A DNA stretch of 8,870 nt from a bacterium (GTDB lineage: Bacteria > Thermosulfidibacterota > Thermosulfidibacteria > Thermosulfidibacterales > Thermosulfidibacteraceae), in NCBI GenBank assembly GCA_027022065.1, contig JALVZS010000116.1:1-8870 (forward strand), in the 5' to 3' direction. The notes under the pieces were generated by a model. It saw nothing but the letters and a program-made list of their open reading frames with translations, did no database searches and was not told the DNA's origin. Position numbers and translations under genes: made by a program. Shown here piece by piece: positions 1 to 6,396 of this stretch (positions are counted from its first letter, which is position 1; every line of letters begins with the position of its first letter).

Positions 1-45
1 TACCAGTACATGGCAGAGCTGACGAAGGAGATGATAGAAAGTTGA
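1..45 (+). CDS. 3' end of an unidentified protein gene (partial, continues left of the window)
   Basis: The first reading frame is open from the first base and ends at a TGA at 43-45, giving the C-terminal residues YQYMAELTKEMIES. This charged, helix-prone tail is too short to identify a family. It is taken as a real gene end because the frame is open to the edge and the stop coincides with the putative -35 box of the downstream tRNA promoter, a common compact arrangement. It could also be a chance open frame. Confidence 0.45.
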   Translation, partial: YQYMAELTKEMIES

Positions 46-70
46 TCTAAAGGCACCTTTTGGATATACA
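42..70 (+). promoter_or_regulatory. Putative sigma70-type promoter for tRNA-Leu
   Basis: TTGATC at 42-47 (4 of 6 consensus positions) is followed after exactly 17 bases by TATACA at 65-70 (4 of 6). Transcription would start near 77, a few bases before the mature tRNA 5' end at 86, as expected for a tRNA gene. The -35 box overlaps the TGA stop of the preceding gene. Assignment is by consensus only. Confidence 0.45.
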
Positions 71-85
71 AATAATTGCCCTTCT

Positions 86-170
86 GCCGGAGTGGCGGAA
101 CTGGGAGACGCGGGGGACTCAAAATCCCCTGGGCTTCACGCCCGTGCGGGTTCGACTCCCGCCTCCGGCA
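86..170 (+). tRNA. tRNA-Leu, anticodon CAA
   Basis: A complete type II tRNA cloverleaf of 85 bases can be folded by eye. The acceptor stem GCCGGAG (86-92) pairs with CTCCGGC (163-169) over all 7 pairs. The D stem is GCG/CGC (95-97 with 109-111). The anticodon stem GGGGA/TCCCC (113-117 with 125-129) encloses the loop CTCAAAA, with anticodon CAA at 120-122, which reads the leucine codon UUG. A long variable arm GGGC-TTCAC-GCCC follows, then the T arm GCGGG-TTCGACT-CCCGC (146-162). A170 is the discriminator base typical of leucine tRNAs. The 3' CCA is not encoded, so it must be added by CCA-adding enzyme. No terminator is visible after it, so the primary transcript may run into the gene starting at 198. 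Confidence 0.97.
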
Positions 171-197
171 TTAATTCTTAAAAGTGGTATTACGCGT

Positions 198-1061
198 GTG
201 AAAAGAAAGAAGATCTCAGAAATAACAGAGGAAGCTCTTGGTAAGATACCTGCCAAGGATCTTAGGGGGTTTGTAAAGTATCTTGTAGAAATGAATACAG
301 AGGCAAAGAACGCCTTTTTGTCTTGGTTTTTCCCTTATGTAGATTTTGGAACCCGGAGTCTTGAAGCTAAGTATAATGCCTTGTTTAGGCATCTTATGCA
401 GAGCTACATGCGCAAGGGTTTCTTAAATTATTACTCTACTATGAATTTGGAAAATAATATTGAAAAGATAATTTCCCTGGCAAGTGATTATCTAGAAAAG
501 GGCCGTATAGATGAGGAAGAAGCTTTCGTAATTGGTAAGTGTATGCTCAGAAATTGGATTAAAAACTTGAATAAAATGGATGACTCTTCAGGAAGTACAT
601 ACTCAGTTCTTCTTGTTCTTTTTGGCCTTTTTTCCAAACTCTACGAGGCCGGAATGGAGGAAGTTTTTGACTTCCTTATAGAGGAGGCTCAAAAGGAGTA
701 TTGCAAGGAATGGGGTGTGGAATGTGAGATTGTGAAGGCACTTATTGAGCTTGTAGATTCACCTGAAAAGGCAGAAAAGGTCCTTAAACTATTGGATGTC
801 TTGGAGTGTGGCAATATTTATAAGGCTGAGTTGCTTTATAGATTTTTCCCTCAAAGATATGAAGAGTTTGTTCATGAGAACCTTTCAGACTGGCAGGTAG
901 CGGAATTTCACTTGGATAATCTCATCAGGAAGGAAGCATTTGAAGAGGCTTTACATTATGTGGATCTTGTTCTATCGGTGCCGGATATTCCCAGAAGAAC
1001 AGATTTCCTTAAAACCAGGGCATTTATCTGCGAGAGGCTTGGACTTAGGGGAGAGGCATAA
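198..1061 (+). CDS. Uncharacterised alpha-helical protein, 287 residues
   Basis: I do not recognise this gene. The reading frame is open through the tRNA, but translation cannot sensibly begin there, so the GTG at 198 is chosen as the first usable start after it. The preceding AAAGTGGT (181-188) is only a weak ribosome binding site; the next in-frame ATG, near 291, would remove about 31 residues. The product is acidic and leucine/glutamate rich, with no signal peptide or membrane segment. It appears almost wholly alpha-helical, with successive amphipathic stretches such as IEKIISLASDYLEKGRI and AEKVLKLLDVLECG, reminiscent of alpha-solenoid or TPR-like scaffolds. No catalytic motif is seen. 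It lies 27 bases after tRNA-Leu and ends 13 bases from the convergent acyl-CoA synthetase, so it is probably not part of the catabolic cluster. Confidence 0.8.
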   Translation: MKRKKISEITEEALGKIPAKDLRGFVKYLVEMNTEAKNAFLSWFFPYVDFGTRSLEAKYNALFRHLMQSYMRKGFLNYYSTMNLENNIEKIISLASDYLEKGRIDEEEAFVIGKCMLRNWIKNLNKMDDSSGSTYSVLLVLFGLFSKLYEAGMEEVFDFLIEEAQKEYCKEWGVECEIVKALIELVDSPEKAEKVLKLLDVLECGNIYKAELLYRFFPQRYEEFVHENLSDWQVAEFHLDNLIRKEAFEEALHYVDLVLSVPDIPRRTDFLKTRAFICERLGLRGEA

Positions 1062-1074
1062 GTCTTGTGGAATC

Positions 1075-2706
1075 TTAAGTTTCCTTTAAAGCCCTGCGGA
1101 GTATTTTGCCTATAGCGCTTTTTGGCAGGGAATCGCGGAATTCTATTTCGGAAGGTACCTTGTAGGGCGCAAGGTGTTTCTTGAAATGCTCCAGCAGCTC
1201 TTCTTTGGAAGCGGTTTCTCCATCTTTTATAACCACAAATACCTTGATGCGTTCCCCTTTGTATGCATCTGGAATACCTATGGCCACGCCCTCTTTAACT
1301 TTAGGATGCTTGTAGAGCACCTCTTCTATCTCTCTGGGGAATACGTTAAAGCCTCCCACTATTATGAGATCCTTCTTCCTGTCTGTTATGTAGAAATAGC
1401 CTTCCTCGTCCATGTATCCTATGTCACCTGTGTATAGCCATCCGTCTTTTAATACTTCCTTGGTTTCTTTTTCTTTTTTGTAATACCCCATCATCACGGT
1501 GGGTGTTTTCAGCACTATCTCTCCCTGCTCCATGGGTGGTAGTTCTCTTTTGCCGTCTAGAGACACTATCTTTGCATCAACATCAGGAAAGGGAATACCT
1601 ATGCTTCCCACCTTGTGCTTTCCTTTGTAAGGGTTTGCCATTATGGCGGTAACCGCTTCTGTGAGGCCGTATCCCTCTATTACTCTGCACCCTGTTTTTC
1701 TTTCAAACTCCTCTTTTACTGCCTTGGTTAGTGGTGCAGCTCCAACCCATACTGCTTTTAGACTTGTCATGTCGTATTTTTCTAATCCTGGAGTGTTCAT
1801 TAGGGCTACGAGTATGGTTGGGACGACCGCTGTCATGGTGGGTTTGTACCTGTGGATGTGCTGAGCCATGAGTTTTGGGGAGAATTTTGGAAGAAGAACA
1901 ATGGATGCCCCTGCCAGTATAGGCGCATTCATGCAAACATTCATGCCGTATCCGTGGAAGAGGGGAAGCACCGATAACAACCTTTCCTCTGGCCCAAGAT
2001 TGCCCCATGTGGCTATTTGGAGGGCGTTGGAGCAAACTGCTTTGTGGGAAAGCATTATACCCTTTGCCACCCCTGTGGTTCCTCCAGAGTATATTATTAC
2101 GCCGAGATCTGACGGGTGTTTTTTAATGGGCTTGGGGCTCCTCCTGCTCTTGGTAAGATCTTTCATTTTGTAGTATTTGATGCCGACACCGGTTAGCTGC
2201 TTCCATTCTTTAAGTTTCATGGGTATGGCAAGTTTGAAGGGAAGGAAATCAGAAATATTTGATATTATCATAAACTTGAGTTTTAGCTTTCTTGCGATTT
2301 TTGCTACTTTTGGAGCAAACATGGGTATGGTGATTGCCCCAGCACACTCTGAATCTGATATCTGGTTGCTCAGCTCCTCCTCGGTATATAGGGGATTTAG
2401 AGGAACTGCCACTGCACCGGCCTTCAGAACTCCATAGTATGCAACGATGAAGCCTGGGAAGTTTGGCATAATGATGGCTATCTTGTCTTCAGGGCCTATT
2501 CCTAGTTCCTGCAGAGAATATCCTAAACTATCAGAATACTGTTTTGATGTTTCATAGCTAAATTTTCTTCCGAAGAAGATAGCTAGGGTTCCGTTTGGAT
2601 TCTTCTGGGCGCTTTTGTCAAGGAGATCCTGTATAAGAATATCGGGGTATTCCAAACTTTTGGGCACATGGGCGTCGTAGAATCTAAACCAGGGTCTTTC
2701 CATCAT
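1075..2706 (-). CDS. Long-chain-type acyl-CoA synthetase (AMP-forming, FadD-like), 543 residues
   Basis: This cytoplasmic ANL-superfamily ligase activates a carboxylic acid to its acyl-CoA via an acyl-adenylate, using ATP and CoA. Visible motifs are the phosphate-binding loop YSGGTTGVAKG (residues 206-216), the adenine-site GYGLTE (345-350), YTGD (425-428) with the ribose-binding Asp428, ITDRKKD (440-446) with hinge Arg443, GGFNVFPREIEE (451-462), and the C-terminal catalytic lysine Lys534 in AIGKILRR. Length is normal for the family and every core motif is intact. The closest general resemblance is to long-chain fatty acid:CoA ligases, but substrate cannot be read from sequence. Two adjacent ATG codons (2706-2704 and 2703-2701) could start it; neither has a clear Shine-Dalgarno sequence. 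It is transcribed away from the catabolic cluster and shares its 223-base upstream region, so co-regulation is plausible. Confidence 0.92.
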   Translation of the reverse strand: MMERPWFRFYDAHVPKSLEYPDILIQDLLDKSAQKNPNGTLAIFFGRKFSYETSKQYSDSLGYSLQELGIGPEDKIAIIMPNFPGFIVAYYGVLKAGAVAVPLNPLYTEEELSNQISDSECAGAITIPMFAPKVAKIARKLKLKFMIISNISDFLPFKLAIPMKLKEWKQLTGVGIKYYKMKDLTKSRRSPKPIKKHPSDLGVIIYSGGTTGVAKGIMLSHKAVCSNALQIATWGNLGPEERLLSVLPLFHGYGMNVCMNAPILAGASIVLLPKFSPKLMAQHIHRYKPTMTAVVPTILVALMNTPGLEKYDMTSLKAVWVGAAPLTKAVKEEFERKTGCRVIEGYGLTEAVTAIMANPYKGKHKVGSIGIPFPDVDAKIVSLDGKRELPPMEQGEIVLKTPTVMMGYYKKEKETKEVLKDGWLYTGDIGYMDEEGYFYITDRKKDLIIVGGFNVFPREIEEVLYKHPKVKEGVAIGIPDAYKGERIKVFVVIKDGETASKEELLEHFKKHLAPYKVPSEIEFRDSLPKSAIGKILRRALKET

Positions 2707-2716
2707 GGCGGTTAAA

Positions 2717-2746
2717 GATATAAGCTTAAAAAGATCTATATGGCAA
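2717..2746 (-). promoter_or_regulatory. Weak candidate promoter for the minus-strand acyl-CoA synthetase
   Basis: Read on the minus strand, TTGCCA (2746-2741, 5 of 6 consensus positions) is followed after 18 bases by TATATC (2722-2717, 4 of 6). Transcription would begin about 2710, only a few bases before the ATG at 2706, giving a nearly leaderless mRNA. That would agree with the absence of a Shine-Dalgarno sequence at this start. The region is AT-rich, so such matches arise by chance; confidence is low. Confidence 0.25.
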
Positions 2747-2821
2747 GGGTGCAGGGAAAATTTTTTAGATTACGCTCTTTCTATTGGTCTCTTATATAAA
2801 ACCGTTATTATTTTAGCTGGC

Positions 2822-2851
2822 TTGACAAGGGTGCTGGGTTGGTGTTTTAAT
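2822..2851 (+). promoter_or_regulatory. Sigma70-type promoter of the outer-membrane/CoA catabolic cluster
   Basis: A perfect -35 box TTGACA (2822-2827) is followed after 18 bases by TTTAAT (2846-2851), which matches 5 of 6 positions of the -10 consensus. Upstream, 2795-2815 is A/T-rich and could act as an UP element. Transcription would start near 2858 and give a 5' leader of about 70 bases before the ATG at 2930. It is the best promoter candidate in the intergenic region and is correctly oriented for the gene cluster that follows. Confidence 0.6.
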
Positions 2852-2861
2852 CACTAACACC
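2841..2861. promoter_or_regulatory. Candidate operator: inverted repeat over the -10 box
   Basis: GGTGTT (2841-2846) and AACACC (2856-2861) form a perfect 6-base inverted repeat separated by 9 bases, total span 21 bases. The -10 box of the candidate promoter lies inside it and the predicted transcription start falls in its right arm. A dimeric regulator bound here would block RNA polymerase, so this looks like a repressor operator, possibly responsive to an acyl-CoA or the pathway substrate. No run of T follows, so it is not an intrinsic terminator. The regulator itself is not in the window. Confidence 0.4.
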
Positions 2862-2918
2862 TGAATAATTGTTTCTGAATTGTGTGAGTTTTATTCATAT
2901 GAAATAGAACATAATTTT

Positions 2919-2924
2919 GGAGGT
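2919..2924 (+). promoter_or_regulatory. Strong ribosome binding site of the beta-barrel gene
   Basis: GGAGGT lies five bases before the ATG at 2930 and fixes this start, which also places a clean signal peptide at the N-terminus. Confidence 0.8.
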
Positions 2925-2929
2925 AGGGC

Positions 2930-4744
2930 ATGAGGAAATTAGCAGGATGTTTCGTTGTTTTTCTGCTGCTATTTTCTTGGAGTGTTTCTCAGGCAAAGCT
3001 CATTCCTGAGGCGAAGTCTGGCTTCAGCAAGGTTATTATCCCGACCAAGTCTGGGATTGAAGTGCGGTTTGGTATGAACGAGATCTTTCACATTAACTGG
3101 TTGGAGAATCTTGACTTCTACGATAAGGCCACAGATCCTCTGATTTACACAGATCCAGAGGGCTACATCAGGGATAACTTCATGTTCCATCAGGTTTATC
3201 TCCCCATAGACTTTGTTAAGAAGGGGCAGTGGAAGGCTCATTTGGTATTTTCCTATAAGGGCAGTGATTTTGATCAGGGTGCAGATGCTGACTTTGGGAA
3301 ATATCCCAACGATAAGATGAATGGCGTTGACTACGACAGGTGGCGTGTTGAGAGGGCGGCATTTGACTTCAAGCTCAACTTCCTGCCCTTTAACGCCTGG
3401 CTCCAGGTGGGGCATGATTCCTATGTGCTTGATTACCTTCTCATCTATGGGGATGATGATCCTGGCATAAGGCTCTATGGTTCAATTAATAAGTTTGCTT
3501 TTGATATAAAGTATGTAAGGAAGTCTGAGCAGACGGATGTTGCCGATTTTGGAGTTGACTCAAACAGGGATATACTGGCAGCAAAGCTTTCCTATGATTT
3601 CGGTAAGCATTTTAAGCCTTCTCTTGTCTTTGCCTGGGACAGAAATGGCGCTATGACCAACTGGCAGAGCTTGCCCGCAGTGCCAGAAGCCGTGGCCAAT
3701 GCCTGTTTGCTGAAGTATTCGGCTTGTAAGGCTGGTGATATGGCAGCCTGTGCGTTTGTGCAGACCAAGTGCAACGGTTTGAAGCTTGCCAACCTAACAG
3801 ATGTGATAAGTAAGGGAAAGCTTCCCAAGTATAATTCTGTACCCATTGAGAATGCCGGCACCTGGGACATCTACTACCTTGGGCTTACCTCTACAGGCCT
3901 TGTAGGTCCTTTCAGGTACTTCTTTGAGGTGGCTTATCAGTTTGGAGATGTGGACCTTAAGGGTAAAGGCATGCTCATGCCTGATGGGGACTGGGAGGAT
4001 CACTTTGATGTAAGCGGCTGGGCTGGAATGCTCTTTCTGGCAACAGATCTTGGGTATCTCTATCCCTCACTGGGCAAGTTCATTGTAAGCTTTGGCGGTG
4101 TGTACTTCTCTGGGGATGACGATGCCAACGACAACGACTTAAATGGCTATGTGGGAGCCACCTCAGGCTCCAGGTTCTTCCCGCTAACCGGATTTTACAC
4201 TATTCCAATCCATGGAGGTACTTCAAATCCCATAATAGGACTTCCCACCTACGCCTGGAATCCTACAGGCTGGGGAGTTGGCCCTGGTATAGGAGGTTTG
4301 GCTGGTCAGCCCATAGATGTGGGAACTGCCTCTGCAGGTGCCCACGGAGACAATCCAGGTCTTTGGGCCCTCATGTTTACTGTGGACTGGTATCCTACAC
4401 CCAAGTGGGAGCTAAAAGCTCAGGTTAAGTATATGGAATGGGTTGATACAGACCCCATAGAGACACAGCTTGGCCACAACAAGATAGGGATGCTGAGGAT
4501 TCCCTATGTGGATCTCAAGGAGTTTGACTACAATAGAAAGGCTGCTTCGGACATAGACGAGGAGATTGGCTGGGAGGTTAACACCTTTGTCAACTATGAG
4601 ATATACGACGGCGTAAATATACAGGGCGGCTTCTCTGTTCTCTTTCCAGGGCAGGGTATAGAGGATATCAACAAGGTGCTTTACAACGATGATGATGCCG
4701 ATCCTGCCTGGCATGTGAGGCTGGGGGTAAGGTTCCTATTCTAA
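2930..4744 (+). CDS. Outer-membrane beta-barrel (porin-like) protein, 604 residues
   Basis: The N-terminus is a classical Sec signal peptide: Arg2-Lys3, a hydrophobic core (FVVFLLLF), and a likely signal peptidase I cut after SQA (residues 20-22). The mature protein has alternating polar/hydrophobic strands rich in Tyr, Trp, Phe and Gly (for example WKAHLVFSYKG, FRYFFEVAYQFG, WELKAQVKYMEW) and ends in the strand WHVRLGVRFLF. That terminal Phe is the usual recognition signal for the BAM assembly machinery. Long insertions look like surface loops: one (roughly 243-310) carries four cysteines, and others are very acidic (GDDDANDNDLNG near 395-406, NDDDAD near 586-591). The exact family is not recognised; it is not a clear FadL match. 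As the first gene of the cluster, 11 bases before an acyl-CoA synthetase, it probably brings the organic acid substrate across the outer membrane; this role is inferred from context. Confidence 0.85.
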   Translation: MRKLAGCFVVFLLLFSWSVSQAKLIPEAKSGFSKVIIPTKSGIEVRFGMNEIFHINWLENLDFYDKATDPLIYTDPEGYIRDNFMFHQVYLPIDFVKKGQWKAHLVFSYKGSDFDQGADADFGKYPNDKMNGVDYDRWRVERAAFDFKLNFLPFNAWLQVGHDSYVLDYLLIYGDDDPGIRLYGSINKFAFDIKYVRKSEQTDVADFGVDSNRDILAAKLSYDFGKHFKPSLVFAWDRNGAMTNWQSLPAVPEAVANACLLKYSACKAGDMAACAFVQTKCNGLKLANLTDVISKGKLPKYNSVPIENAGTWDIYYLGLTSTGLVGPFRYFFEVAYQFGDVDLKGKGMLMPDGDWEDHFDVSGWAGMLFLATDLGYLYPSLGKFIVSFGGVYFSGDDDANDNDLNGYVGATSGSRFFPLTGFYTIPIHGGTSNPIIGLPTYAWNPTGWGVGPGIGGLAGQPIDVGTASAGAHGDNPGLWALMFTVDWYPTPKWELKAQVKYMEWVDTDPIETQLGHNKIGMLRIPYVDLKEFDYNRKAASDIDEEIGWEVNTFVNYEIYDGVNIQGGFSVLFPGQGIEDINKVLYNDDDADPAWHVRLGVRFLF

Positions 4745-4750
4745 GGAGGT
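4743..4750 (+). promoter_or_regulatory. Strong ribosome binding site overlapping the preceding stop codon
   Basis: AAGGAGGT shares its first two bases with the TAA stop of the beta-barrel gene (4742-4744) and sits five bases before the ATG at 4756. It fixes the start of the acyl-CoA synthetase and allows re-initiation by ribosomes finishing the upstream gene. Confidence 0.8.
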
Positions 4751-4755
4751 AAGGT

Positions 4756-6396
4756 ATGGAGAGGTTCTTTTCTATTGGTTATAAGTTTCAGCTAAACATA
4801 TACAACCTGCTGGAGAGGACCCTTGAGTGGTCCCCCCAGCAGGAAATCGTTTATAGAGATGTCTTCAGGTACACATACGCGGACTTTTTCTCAAGGGTTA
4901 AAAAATTAGCTGCTTTATACAAGAGTTTGGAAATCAAGCCTGGCGATGTTGTGGGGGTTATGGACTGGGACTCCCATAGATACCTTGAGCACTACTACGC
5001 TGTGCCTATGATGGGTGCTATTCTTCACACTGTCAATGTTAGGCTCTCTCCTGAACAGTTGCTTTACACCATCAATGATGCCGAGGACAAACTGCTTGTG
5101 GTTCATAGGGATTTTATTCCACTACTTAAGGCTATAGAGCCAAGGCTTGAGACGGTTGATAAGATTATACTGATAGGAGACGGCCAGAAAGCGGAATACA
5201 CCTCTCCCAGGGTTGTGGGGGAATACGAGGAGCTTTTGGCGCAGGTAAAGGAGGACTACGAGTTTGACGATACTTTGGAAGAGAATACCATAGCAACCCT
5301 TTTCTACACCACGGGCACCACTGGAAATCCTAAGGGCGTTTACTTTACCCACAGACAGCTTGTGCTTCACACCTTATCTTTAGGTTTTGCCGCTGCGGCT
5401 TTCCATCAACCCGTTTCCTTTACATACACCGATGTTTACATGCCTCTTACCCCCATGTTCCATGTTCATGCGTGGGGAGTTCCCTATGTGGCCACACTTC
5501 TTGGGGTTAAGCAGGTTTATCCTGGAAGGTATGAGCCTGAGATGATTCTAAAGCTTTTGGTGAAGGAGAAGGTAACCTTTTCCCACTGTGTTCCCACTAT
5601 TCTGCACATGATAGTTACCCACCCTGCCACCAAAGATGTGGATCTTTCTGGCTGGAAGGTGATCATAGGTGGCTCTGCCTTGCCCAAAGGCTTGTGTAAG
5701 GCAGCGTGGGAGAGGGGCATAAAGGTGGCTTCAGGATACGGAATGTCTGAGACCTGCCCTGTTCTTACCTTGGCCCAGCTTAAGCCACACATGTTTGACT
5801 GGGATGAAGAGCGGAAGATTGATGTTTATACAAAAACGGGTTTCCCCGTTCCCCTTGTGAAGCTCAAGATTGTGGACATGGATATGAATGAACTGCCTCC
5901 TGGAAGGCATAATCAGGGAGAGATCGTTGTGAGGACTCCATGGCTTACCATGGGCTACTACAAGTCTGAGGAGAAGTCCAAAGAGCTGTGGAGGGGAGGC
6001 TGGCTGCACACGCAAGATGTGGCTTACAAGGACGAGGAGGGATACGTTAAGATCACGGATAGGTTGAAGGATGTTATAAAAACAGGAGGTGAGTGGGTTT
6101 CATCCCTTGAGCTTGAAAGCTTGATAAGTCAGCATCCTGCCGTTTCCGAGGTGGCTGTTATTGGCGTTCCTCATGAGAAGTGGGGAGAGCGCCCTGTGGC
6201 CCATGTGGTTTTGAAGCCCGAATATAAAGATAAAACCACAGAGGAGGAGCTCAAAGATTTCATGATGAAGTTTGTTGAAGCGGGAACCATTGAGAAGTGG
6301 GCTGTTCCCGACAGATTTGTGTTTGTTGATGAGCTTCCCAAAACCAGCGTTGGCAAGATAGACAAAAAGGCCATAAGGGCTCAGTATCAGCTGTGA
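4756..6396 (+). CDS. Fatty acyl-CoA synthetase, AlkK/medium-chain type, 546 residues
   Basis: A second AMP-forming acyl-CoA ligase that converts a carboxylic acid, ATP and CoA to acyl-CoA, AMP and PPi in the cytoplasm. Motifs in order are the P-loop YTTGTTGNPKG (184-194), PMFHVHAWGVPY (233-244, characteristic of the AlkK branch), SGYGMSET (326-333), the ribose-binding Asp421, ITDRLKD (433-439) with hinge Arg436, TGGEWVSSLELE (443-454) and catalytic Lys534 in SVGKIDKK. The usual TGD triplet around Asp421 reads TQD, with Gln420 in place of Gly. The protein is clearly different from the minus-strand ligase, so the two probably act on different acids or chain lengths. It lies 11 bases after the beta-barrel gene and overlaps the next gene by 4 bases, so its product should feed the reductase/dehydratase encoded next. 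Substrate is not determinable from the sequence. Confidence 0.93.
   Translation: MERFFSIGYKFQLNIYNLLERTLEWSPQQEIVYRDVFRYTYADFFSRVKKLAALYKSLEIKPGDVVGVMDWDSHRYLEHYYAVPMMGAILHTVNVRLSPEQLLYTINDAEDKLLVVHRDFIPLLKAIEPRLETVDKIILIGDGQKAEYTSPRVVGEYEELLAQVKEDYEFDDTLEENTIATLFYTTGTTGNPKGVYFTHRQLVLHTLSLGFAAAAFHQPVSFTYTDVYMPLTPMFHVHAWGVPYVATLLGVKQVYPGRYEPEMILKLLVKEKVTFSHCVPTILHMIVTHPATKDVDLSGWKVIIGGSALPKGLCKAAWERGIKVASGYGMSETCPVLTLAQLKPHMFDWDEERKIDVYTKTGFPVPLVKLKIVDMDMNELPPGRHNQGEIVVRTPWLTMGYYKSEEKSKELWRGGWLHTQDVAYKDEEGYVKITDRLKDVIKTGGEWVSSLELESLISQHPAVSEVAVIGVPHEKWGERPVAHVVLKPEYKDKTTEEELKDFMMKFVEAGTIEKWAVPDRFVFVDELPKTSVGKIDKKAIRAQYQL

Noticed and set aside
60-197. N-terminal extension of the unknown gene in frame through the tRNA, giving a 333-residue protein
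   Set aside because: These 46 codons read straight through a fully folded tRNA-Leu, so the open frame is incidental. GTG 198 is the first sensible start after it.
1174-1437. Plus-strand open frame antisense to the ligase C-terminus
   Set aside because: It lies opposite highly conserved ligase motifs, has no ribosome binding site and no recognisable protein.
1703-2035. 110-residue minus-strand open frame inside the FadD-like ligase
   Set aside because: It overlaps the conserved ligase motifs in another frame, has no family resemblance and a composition typical of an out-of-frame shadow.
2791-2800. TATATAAG-like -10 box for a minus-strand promoter
   Set aside because: No acceptable -35 sequence lies 15-19 bases upstream on the minus strand (GCCAGC or CAGCTA at the expected positions).
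2841-2861. GGTGTT/AACACC repeat as an intrinsic terminator
   Set aside because: The stem is short, the loop is 9 bases and no T-run follows on either strand; its position over the -10 box fits an operator better.
2969-3415. 148-residue minus-strand open frame opposite the beta-barrel gene
   Set aside because: The plus-strand frame has a signal peptide, strong ribosome binding site and barrel pattern; the antisense frame shows none of these.
2930-4744. Assignment of the barrel protein as FadL
   Set aside because: Acyl-CoA synthetase neighbours suggest it, but I see no FadL N-terminal plug motif, and the protein is much longer than typical FadL, so only a general porin-like call is supported.
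4756-6396. Specific naming as benzoate-CoA ligase because of the neighbouring bcr-like genes
   Set aside because: The motifs place it in the AlkK/medium-chain branch and context alone cannot fix an aromatic substrate.
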